In this document: in pieces, positions 23,941 through 32,980 of the stretch
Layout: every line of letters begins with the position of its first letter
Position numbering within the stretch: position 1 is the first letter of the stretch
Assembly: GCA_030490835.1 (NCBI GenBank)
Contig: CM059972.1
Coordinates: 10,322,264 to 10,386,263, forward strand
DNA from: Annona cherimola
Taxonomy: Eukaryota; Streptophyta; Magnoliopsida; Magnoliales; Annonaceae
Direction: 5' to 3'
Length of the DNA stretch: 64,000 bases
Made by a program: the position numbers and the translations under genes
Notes under the pieces: generated by a model
The model's database searches: none
What the model was told of the DNA's origin: nothing
Seen by the model: only the letters and a program-made list of their open reading frames with translations

Positions 23941-25519
23941 TGTTGGTCCCGAGTTGATGACAATTACCCAAGAGGGGAGGGGTGAATTGGGTATTTAAGA
24001 ATTTAAAACTTTAATTAGAAATTTTACCCCAGTTTAGTTTAAACCCCTTTAATGAAACAAATAGAAAGCAATAAGATAATGAAAGCGGAAATGAAAAACA
24101 GTAGACAAGATTTATAGTGGTTCGGGCAACGTTTCCCTACTCCACTCTTCCAAGCTCACACACCCTTGTGACTTGGGTTCCACTATGTATTCTGCGAATA
24201 CAATTAAAGTCTCCACTCTCTTCTAGATTCTAGCTCTAGGAGGCATATACAACCAGAGTCTCCGCTCTCTTCTAGATTCTAGCTCTAGGGGGCGTGTATA
24301 ACAAGCAACACAAGTAAGTGATGAGTTACACTCCGATCGCAACCCTACTTGCTATGTCTTGGTTTGAAATACCAAACTCAAACCAAGCACCAAAATAAAA
24401 TAACAAGATGAAATAGAAGAAATCTACACTTTACAGATTTGTGTAGCAAATTTCAGCTCAAGGAAGAATTCGTAGAAGCAACGAATCGTATTGTGTTGAA
24501 ACAAACAACAACTTTGAAGCTTGTTCTTCCTTTGAAAGTGTATAGATCACTCAATTATAGAGAAAAGTGGATTGAAACTCTTAGTAGCACTTCTTTCCTC
24601 TTTTTGAGCTCTTTCTTATATGTTTCCACGTTTGCTTGAGTGTCTATATATATAGGAGAGAGAATTTTGAACGTTATAGAGTTGGTTGGCGCGTAATAAA
24701 TGTTCCAACATTCAAAAATTCGAATGTTACGCCTCCAAGTCGTAGGTGGAGTCGACTTCGTGTGCGACTTCAGCTGTTCTTCAGTTTCCAAGTCTGTCCT
24801 CTGGGTTGACTTGGTCTGAGACTTGGCTTCAAGTCGATCTTGGAGTCGACTTCGGGTGCGACTTGGCTTCTTTCTTTTGCCAAGTCAGTTTCATCTTTAT
24901 TGAAGTGTCTCTTGCTTGCTTTAAACTTGGATTAGTCTTCATATATTCAAGTTGAAAAATTTAAGTCGACTTCATCTTCAATTTGACTCAAGTCTATCTT
25001 GAAGTCGGCTTGGCCTTCGACTTGAAATTCTGAAAATCTGCACTGCCCATCTGAAGTTGATGTTGGAGTCGACTTTGCCTGCGACTTCACCCAAGTTGCA
25101 AGTGGAGTCAACTTCATGTGCGACTTCGGCAGCTGTGCTTTCTAATTTCAACGCTGGAAGGAAAATGTTATGTGAAGTCGATACTGGAGTCGACTTGGTC
25201 TATGACTTCGCCCAAGTCGCAAGTGGAGTCGACTTCATCTGCGACTTCAGCAGCTCTTGGTCTCCAATTTCAACGCTATCCAAAAATCAACACTTGAAGT
25301 CGCTGCTGGAGTCGACTTGGGGATCGACTTGGCCTAAGTCGATATCTGAGTCGACTTGGAGATCAACTTGATCTGTCATACTTTGCATATTTCATTTTTA
25401 TAACCTTAAACACTGCACAATACATATTAGTAGCTAAGATTTACTCAAATTATGTTGTTTAATCATCAAAACACATGGTTTGGGTATTTTTCATTCAATT
25501 TTAATAATTGTTTCCAACA
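23941..25519 (+). mobile_element. Solo LTR (1,579 bp) with perfect 5-bp target duplication
   Basis: Starts TGTTGGTCCC and ends TTTCCAACA, with GGGTT directly before (23936-23940) and after (25520-25524). There is no internal region, which is what recombination between two LTRs leaves. Landmarks include the phrase cccaagaggggaggggtgaa near the left end, a repeated ctcttctagattctagctct at about 24219 and 24268, and a GTCGACTT-rich segment (24724-25375). Nested within the retroelement 22131-26381 and therefore younger. Confidence 0.8.
24724..25375. repeat. Degenerate GTCGACTT-rich minisatellite
   Basis: Imperfect units of about 20-40 bases of the type (ca)agtc(g)...ggagtcgacttcg/tgcgactt recur more than fifteen times. 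GTCGAC is palindromic and AAGTCGACTT fully so, giving many small potential hairpins. Not coding in a consistent frame. Confidence 0.7.
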
Positions 25520-25653
25520 GGGTTGTGGTTCGAGGGCGAACCAGGCGGAAGCTGGTGGGCTTGTAATAGCCTAGAACCGAATCTCACATTGAAAATGGGA
25601 GAAAGTTCTTGGTAGTTTATAAGTGGGTCTCAATTTCAATATGATGTGACGCA

Positions 25654-26226
25654 TAGGGGTGTTAACGGATCGGGTTGAACGGGTTGGAGCCTAATCCTAA
25701 TCCTAACCCATTTAATATATCTCAACCCTAATCCGTTTATTAACCCATTTAAAAAACTTCAACCCTAACCCATTTACAACCCATTTAATAAACGAGCTAA
25801 CGGGTTATTAACGGGTTGTGTTTGTTACTAATTTTCATGCTAAACATCTTTAATAAAGTTTGTAAATTTAAATAAATTAAATAATTTGAAGCTAACATAC
25901 CTGAATTTAATTTATTTTGACTTGAAAACATCAGCTCCAATCTCAAATCATCTCTTTAATGCCAATTCCTGTAATAAATATTATATATATACTATAATAT
26001 ATTATATTAAATGAATTATATAGATTGAACGGGTTGGACGAGTTAAATAAACGGGTTGGACGGGTTGACGGGTTGCGAAGCCTCAGCTCTAATCCGTTTA
26101 TTTAATTAAATGATTGAACGGGTTGGTGGATCATAACTCATTTATTCAAAAATCCAAACCCAAACCCATTTATTAACGGGTTGAACAAGCGGGTTAATGG
26201 GTTGATCATGACCATTAACACCCCTA
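25654..26226. mobile_element. hAT-type MITE with AACGGGTT repeats, copy 1
   Basis: Perfect 12-base terminal inverted repeats TAGGGGTGTTAA / TTAACACCCCTA, flanked by 8-bp duplications GTGACGCA (25646-25653) and GTGACGCG (26227-26234). Subterminal regions are filled with the words cgggttgaacgggttgg and aacccatttatt. A relative in inverted orientation is at 53627-54247. Confidence 0.8.
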
Positions 26227-28373
26227 GTGACGCGTTTTAAAGTCGTGCGGCTAAGCTGGCAGGCCAGAGCGGATAATATCACACTGTGAGACCTATAACC
26301 CACAACCAAATGGACATTTTCTAGGTCAGTGTGCTCTGTGTGTCAGGCCCAATGGTCACTTTTCTAGATCTGTGCATGACAAAGACCAACTCAGGTGCCA
26401 TGAGTTTTCCAAAGCAACAAGAATACTTTCTGCCTAGGCATTTTTGAGATAAGGATCGTGAATTGCAAGGTCCTCTATCATTGTAACAAAATTATTTGAC
26501 CTAAAAGATAGAGTACTTTCTTTTTTAAAACCATGGATTTGATGTTTATGATCCATTGGATGGAAGTATGAAATCTTCACTTTGAAGTGCTTATGTTGAT
26601 GTCTTGAAAAGGAATCACCTCAAATATAATATAAGGGCTGATGTATTTAATTCCTAGTATTAAGCCATGGTTGGCCATATCAACGAAGAGAGATATGTGG
26701 TGATACCATGATAGTGACACAGGTGAGATTTATGTTCAAAGGATTAAGGTAACAGTGCTCATCCTCCATAAAAACTAGGCAATCAACAAGGAGTTGGAGC
26801 AAGAAATTAGTTGTTGATTGGATGTGTCATATATTGTCGCTTGTGACTTAGAGGTCACGGTTCAAGTCATAGAAACAACCTCTTTCTTTATAGTAGAGCT
26901 GTAAGGGTGTAAGCTAGTTCATGTTGACTCGGGCTGAGGTCTTTTTAACCCTAACCCTATTTGTAAAAGGCTAGCACAACGCCACATTCAATCCTATTTT
27001 TTAAACTTCAACTCAACCCTCAATTACACCTATATAAATCAGTTCAATTTGGGTTACGGATCAGGTTAATAAATATATGACATTGAAATATATTTTACTT
27101 AATCAAATCTATTTTAAAAATATAAATTTGTATGCAAGAATAAAAATTAATCCTTTTTTATAGGAATACATTCCAATTCATGACTTATGTAGTAACATAA
27201 TTGTAAGTAATTTTATTTCAAAGCAATGATGTCTAGTCAATATCTATGTATTATGTGCTAATGCATAACATTTTTAAACAATCTACTATATTGTATACTA
27301 ACACGTGAAATAAGGTCAAGATGGGTTGACAATTATCAAGTTTTGCATGATTAATAATTAAGGCTTATAGTGGGCCACTGACTCCTAATCTTTGATAGAT
27401 TATTCACAGAAAGTGGTGCCTTCCTCCAAGCCTAGAGAAGAGCTGGGACAATACTGGAGGTATAAAGTGCGATATGCTTCCAATATCAGCCTAATATTAA
27501 GTGGTTGTCCACACGATGTCTTGTTGTTGCAACACCTCTTTCAGTTCTTATTGCACTAAAAGTCTAAAACTCTTGTTTTAATAACTTAAAGCTTTCACCT
27601 CTTTTGTCTTTTGTATTCCTTTTTGCAGGGTGGCTATGATTATACGATCGGAACATCAAATCATGGTTGTGTAATTAGTTCATCAGAGCTTGCTATACCT
27701 AAATTTAGGTATTTGCATATGCATTTGTACTGAAACATCAGGATGACACGAATTAGATTGAAGCATCTCCTTGAGGGGTCTGCTACAGTGACAAATCTAA
27801 AACTCGACATTGTTCTCCCAGTCACTGCATCTCTTGGCCTTCATTATTCAGAAGATCAAAAAAATGTAGTCACATTTTTCGTCACTATTACTGGGAAGTT
27901 AAGTATCAACAATGCATTTTTGTTCGATTCATCTGACAATCTAACATAACAGTGGATGATTTGATAGGCATTTCTTGATTGCTTTTGGTGGACTTGGTGG
28001 CTTGGAAGAGAACATTGAAGAAGATCGTGATTTAAAGGTATGCTCATGGAAATTTCTCTCTTTTCTTTAGAAGACATTAGGATGTGGAATATATGAATCA
28101 ATGTTGGTATACATGTTCAGATCTCCTGCAAAATAGTCAAAAACATTGAATAGTTGTGTTGGTTATCAGGAACTTGGAGATGGCTATAAGAGGCCAAAGC
28201 ATCTTGAACTGAAAACTTGCATTAACTCATGCAACATTGGTTTCGCTAGTCAATAAAATGTTTTACCATGCCCTTCAATTATTCATTTATCCCCTTCTTG
28301 TTTGCACTTTTACCATGAATTCCACCATGCCTGCTAGCACCACTCCAGATCTGGTAACTTTGTTGTAACTTAG

Positions 28374-28645
28374 TATAGAGATTAAATACATTTAAGAAAA
28401 TATGTTTATGAAGAAAAAATTAATATTAAAAAATTAATATTATAACTTAAGTATATGTAAAATATATTGCATATAGTTATACCTCATTTCAGAAAATAGC
28501 AGAGAATAGGGTGGAAGCGGAGGAGTGCCGACGCTTGCAAAGGGAACTTCGCCTCCACCCTTAAGGATTGCCGGTGACTCTATTCTCTTCTCAAATGAGT
28601 TTTACATTTTTTGTTTATAGTTATCCAAATATTGTCCATGTTTGA
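28374..28645. repeat. Fragment related to 1310-1590
   Basis: Starts exactly where homology of copy A to copy B ends, with the right arm of the 1049-1429 MITE (aagaaaatatgtttatgaag...atacctcatttcag), then the GC-richer block. It marks the right junction of the duplicated segment. Confidence 0.55.
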
Positions 28646-28887
28646 TCGTATTATATGTAATTTTCATGTTACGCATCCATAATTAATCTTTGTCATTTAG
28701 TTATGTTTGATATATGAGACCATGGATGAGTCTAGTTATGATAAATGTGACAAATGCCGCTTTCATCTTATGTTAGCATAACTGATGAATGAGATTGTTC
28801 GAAGATAATTTTGGTCAGATAGCAAAAGATTTTGATCTCACGAGGTTATATATAGTTATAAAATTATATGTCGTCCACGTGGAAGAT
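28646..28887 (+). mobile_element. Copia 3' internal remnant with polypurine tract
   Basis: Non-coding sequence ending ccacgtggaagat directly before the LTR at 28888. Plant Copia elements typically end agtgggagat before TGTTGG, so this looks like a decayed polypurine tract and sets the orientation as +. Confidence 0.5.
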
Positions 28888-29345
28888 TGTTTGATTTTTG
28901 AAATTACATATATAATAATTATATATGTGTTATCATAAATAGTGACTCAAAATTATAAAGTGATCTTATAAGGTTTATATACCAAAATCATCTAATAAAG
29001 TATAAGTCTCCTGTGCGTAGAAACCTTATTGTCTAATTTCTAATTTTTATTTTTACGATAAGTTAAATTAGAAATAAGAAAGATATGCTTCCTGTATTAA
29101 TGATTGTGGTCCTTAGGTTATATATTTATTAGGATTTATTTTCTAACATTTGATCATTGCAAAAGAGGAGTCGTCTTCTCCAGAAAACCTGAGAGCATTA
29201 ACCTTGAAGACCATAAACCACAAGATTCAAAAATAACTATTCATATGAATTCAGGTATGCTTTCGCTTTTGATTTATTTTCCGGGAGATCTAGCATAAAA
29301 GATCCTTGTATGATTATAGTTTTAATCAATAAGATTTTTCCAACA
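28888..29345 (+). mobile_element. Copia-type 3' LTR
   Basis: A 458-bp sequence from TGTTTGATTTTTG to TTTTTCCAACA, aligned along its whole length with the LTR at 5095-5546. The N-terminal half of the UGT pseudogene begins immediately after it. The divergence between the two LTRs indicates an old insertion. Confidence 0.75.
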
Positions 29346-29960
29346 TGTTGTGAATGTTTCTCATTTACAATCGGCTAAGAATGCGCCGGGGAGCTGGGAT
29401 TTCGTCACCTCAACCCGGGTTGGCAACTTGGGAATCACAAAGGGCTCGCTTTCGGATATTTCCTCTGCTGTTTCGTATAGTTTGTGCTCGTAAAGGTTGA
29501 AGGAGCAGAGCAGCGAGAAACAGCTGGTGCCATGGATGACGAGCCTTGGTATGCCGAACTTGAGGGCCGTATGCTTCGTCCACGCAACGCAAATGTCCGT
29601 GATTATGCCGCTTGGGGGAAGGTGGTGTCTTGGAGGAAATGTTCGACGGGCAGCTGCAGCATGTCGATCTCTCGGAAGAAATTTGGAACCATTTCTATAG
29701 AATTGAGGGAGTCAAGGCTCTCGCATCCGTCGGGCAGGCCCACCTCGCGGGAGGGGAAGCGGAGGGGGAGGAGATGGATTTGCGCCGCAGCTCGATCGAG
29801 AGTGGGTTTCAAGCGCGAGGCGGCGTCGGTGGTGGTGACGATGGTGATGAAGACGCCGCGGGGGCGAACAAGCGCGCCATGGCGATCATGGGAATCATGT
29901 GGCCTTAGCCATGAGAGGGACCATGACGAGATCAATCTGGCGGAGGAGTTTGGAAGCCAT
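29346..29960 (-). pseudogene. UGT73-like glycosyltransferase pseudogene, N-terminal half
   Basis: Starting at the ATG 29960 the minus strand reads MASKLLRQIDLVMVPLMAK, then in a shifted frame HMIPMIAMARLFA, GVFITIVTTTDAASR, LRFPSREVGLPDGCESLDSL, a hydrophobic/acidic stretch, GIITDICVAWTKHTALKFG, IPRLVIHGTSCFSLLCSFNLY, SEPFVIPKLP and RVEVTKSQLPGAF. These are the ordered landmarks of UGT73-family N-terminal domains, including the catalytic His region (usually GHMIPM; the preceding residue is disturbed here) and the acceptor-binding loops. Several frame changes and a stop after ADCK make it non-functional. It ends at 29346 against the Copia LTR. Its 615 bases plus the C-terminal pieces total about 477 codons, the normal family length. 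Confidence 0.85.
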
Positions 29961-30954
29961 TTGGAAGTGAGGCTGAGAGGGGCAGTTGGCGGACTGGTGG
30001 CAAGCACTTTCCCCGTCGAACCGATCGCTTTGTCCCAGACTCACCAACTCAAGTATGATTGACGTAATCGTGAGAAACGGATTACGACATTGCAAGGCTG
30101 CCATGCGTCCACGTGGATTTCGTGGCATCCACACGCTGTCCGGTAGATAGTGGATGCACTGTATATGACAAATATATTAATTATTTTTCATTTATTTAAG
30201 AATAAACTCAGGTATATAAATTTATGATATTATATTTAGTCACGCTATAATAAAACTGTAGTACGTGGCTAACTTTTGGGGGCTAAAATTTTAATTTGAC
30301 TATGTTTTAGCGAATGGAACCAAAGATCCAACGAAGTTAAGGGTATGTTACGGAGTATATAATACTTTTGAAGAAAAATTTTACAGAGTAAAAGTTGTAA
30401 AAAGTTAAAATTAATAAGTTAGCTATATAGGTATCTGCGAAGAAATAATTAAAAAATAAAGAAGTCATATAAGAAAATATGAAGAATGATTAAAAAATAG
30501 AATGGTTATGAAGAGAGAAAAGTTTTAACTTAACATATTTTACACATTACTAAACACAATTAGAGTCAAAGTTTTATTATTATTTGCTATTAAATTTTAA
30601 TTGCTATTTTAAATGTTTTTTATTGTATTTATTATAAAAATAATTCAATTTAATCAGATGTAAAAATAATTATATTTGATCATAGGTCACCATTCAAAGC
30701 AATCATTTATTTATATCTAGACAATTAACAATAACTAAAATATATCTAATGCAACCTAATTAATTAAGATATCTCCTGCAATTAACTACAATTGGATCTC
30801 AACTGTGTCTTCGGTTGTTTAATATATATTTTAAGTTTTTTACAAACATATTAATCTAGTTATATTTAATCTATAATTTTAAAAGTGGAAATATTAAAAC
30901 GTGAAAACTCCATCTGATACAATATGGAAGTAATTAAAAATAAAAAATACTTAT
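29961..30954. other. Intergenic upstream of UGT pseudogene
   Basis: 29961-30150 is the former 5' region of the UGT gene. 30338-30560 resembles a decayed MITE (agggtatgtta ... ctaaacacaatt) similar in body to 17410-17668. Otherwise AT-rich with nothing recognised. Confidence 0.45.
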
Positions 30955-32980
30955 GACATGTTTTCTTATATATTTCATGCATATATCAAATTTTATTATT
31001 TTACAATATTTTTACATATTTATTTTTTATTTTTAAATTATTAGGAGCATTTAAGTTATTTTCACTTTTAAAAATTTTTATTTTTAAAAGTAAAAATTAA
31101 ATTAAAATATTGAAACTTGGTACGTGAGCTAAATATGCTTTAAAAATATATTTATGAAAAAAATTTCATCTCATATAATCACTCCACGTAACCTTAATGC
31201 TTACCCTCTGAAAATTACGTCAAAATGGACTGTACGCGCCAGTTATCATCATATCAGCACTCAATGGCGACAAGAGTTTTTCTTTTTAAACATTCCAGCG
31301 TCGAACCTGAATTTCATAAAAAATAAAAAAAAAAATGCATCGAACTTCTAGGCCCTATCGGGCCAGTAGAAATAGTACCAATTGGGCCATTCTTGATAAC
31401 CATGAAATAGATAACTTAATTGACGAAAAAGTATAAATATTTATAAAAATAAATAATATAACATTATGGTAGCTCTAACACTGTCACTAGAGACAGTACA
31501 TATACTGTTCAATCCTCATTTGTTTTTCATGCATGCATAAGAACTATTGTATGGTATGATACAGGTAAACACGACGCTTGCGTATTCCCAGGATTTTTAT
31601 ATTTGAAACTATAAAATATAAAATAATAGCAAAAAGAAAAGGAATCTTGTGCCTCTGAAATATAAAATAATATTATTAGAGGATAAATATGAAATTGTTA
31701 AAATTTAATATATTTGATTTGTATTAATTCACTAAATATATTTAATTTGTTGGTAGCGACTATGATAGCTTAGTCATAGGTTGGAGGTTCACGAAACCTC
31801 TCTTTTATCACTCAATGGGTGTGTGAGAGATGTGATCTCTTGTATGAAAAATTTTGATATTTTAAAGATGTATGAAAATATTAAATATATATTTTTATGA
31901 TGGGTATTTTTATAACGGGTTAATTTCAAATATACCCACTACATTTGCCTTTAATTACAAATATAGTCACTAAGTTTAAAAACTTTTACATATACCCACT
32001 AAGTATGAGTGAAATTTCAAATATACCCATTCCGTCAGGCATAATTAATAATCGTCGTTATTCATCATATGAAATGTCAAAAATGCCCTTTATTATTTAA
32101 TAATAATAGTCATTCGACTATGATAGAAGTTAAATAATATAATGAAAATATGTCTAATGTGAGAAAAAAAACTAGGCAGAATAAGTTTTAACCGTTTGGA
32201 TATTACACGAATAATAATAAATGTTAGATTAATGAGGGAATTTTGGAATTTTAAAACTATCAAACGTTTATAACTGTCATAATGGGTATATTTGAAATTT
32301 CACTTATACTTAGTGGGTATATGTGAAAGTTTTCAAACTTAGTAGGCATATTTGTAATTAAAGGCAAATGTATTAGGTATATTTGAAATTAACCCTTTTA
32401 TAACTTGCTCAATTGATATTATAATAAGGCTCGAAGACATTGTTGCAATTTTTATATAATATTTTGACAAACATCTAATAATAATTCGAAATTTTGTACT
32501 CAGTGGACACTTTCACGAAATGTCGAGAAGATATGCTACCACCACCAATTAAACTCACAACCCGTATTCATGTTGTTAAAGTGAGTTACCAAGCCCCTGG
32601 GGCAAAAAATTAAATATATTTGGATGAAAGGTTTATTTAAAATCACCACTATTTTGAATCATAACTCAATAATTAAGAGGATCTAAACCGATCATTATGT
32701 TATTTTAAGATGTTAAATTGTAATCGAAAAATTATTTTATTTAGAGGCTTAAGTGGGCCACAAAATAAAACTCATAATGTAAATAACCATTAAAATGAGG
32801 TAGTAATCATATATAGTCTTTTGTTAATTAACATGTTATTATTCATTTTAGCTAAATAAATGAAGTTGAATATCTTGTGTTAATCATTGTAATAAATAGT
32901 CTCTTATAATAATTACAAATTTCTTTTATTAACCATTTAATTTCATTTAATCTTTATAGTAAGTTGCAAGTCAAAGACTC
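30955..32980. repeat. ~1.9-kb repeat unit in the second segment (first copy)
   Basis: Begins in mid-unit (catgttttcttatatatttc, like 7055) and runs to the unit end at about 32980, interrupted by a 479-bp MITE (31917-32395). Contains the SINE-like segment gatagcttagtcataggttggaggttcac at about 31763-31791. Confidence 0.6.
31917..32395. mobile_element. Mutator-type MITE with 9-bp target duplication
   Basis: Long inverted arms: GGGTTAATTTCAAATATACC at the left and the matching complement at the right, extending more than 100 bases. The perfect 9-bp duplication TTTTATAAC flanks it (31908-31916, 32396-32404). The equivalent position in other ~1.9-kb units (for example about 7770) is uninterrupted. 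Confidence 0.8.

Larger units (their letters stand above)
22131..26381 (+). mobile_element. LTR retroelement with 5' LTR but no 3' LTR
   Basis: The insertion is defined by comparison with copy B, which has a single uninterrupted taagaccaactcagg. Here AAGAC is duplicated at 22126-22130 and 26382-26386, and the insert starts TGTAAAA and ends ATGACA. 22131-23846 behaves as an LTR: it ends TGTTACA and is followed after two bases by TGGTATCAGAG (23849-23859), complementary to initiator tRNA-Met. The right end shows no second LTR. No gag-pol frame is left. Nested inside are a solo LTR (23941-25519) and a hAT MITE (25654-26226). Confidence 0.7.
21630..28373 (+). pseudogene. SPOUT1/C9orf114-like RNA methyltransferase pseudogene, copy A
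   Basis: A 3' fragment of a SPOUT-fold putative RNA methyltransferase gene (DUF171 family). Exons visible: about 27431-27517 (PREELGQYWRYKVRYASNIS), 27629-27718 (GGYDYTIGTSNHG...SSELAIPKFR) and 27968-28037 (HFLIAFGGLGGLEENIEED). All have GT/AG borders and read through. Alignment with copy B (49849-57226) begins inside the EWAPYHGG exon. Compared with B, it lacks about 2.86 kb including the exons VTLKGKPSNSVG and NVIVEGVLEPG; the break falls on a shared TATC. The final exons of the family are absent from both copies. A 4.25-kb LTR element (22131-26381) is inserted. Not functional. Confidence 0.75.

Noticed and set aside
24555..25371. Frames of 69-104 codons across the GTCGACTT repeats
   Set aside because: Repeat units without a stop translate into periodic text; the periodicity changes frame and no protein motif is present.
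23941..25519. CRISPR-like or other regularly spaced array
   Set aside because: Unit length and spacing vary, the units themselves diverge, and the genome is eukaryotic; it is a minisatellite inside an LTR.
29484..30062. 192-codon open frame on the + strand
   Set aside because: It is antisense to the UGT N-terminal half, whose family landmarks are clear on the minus strand; GC-rich coding DNA often leaves the other strand open.
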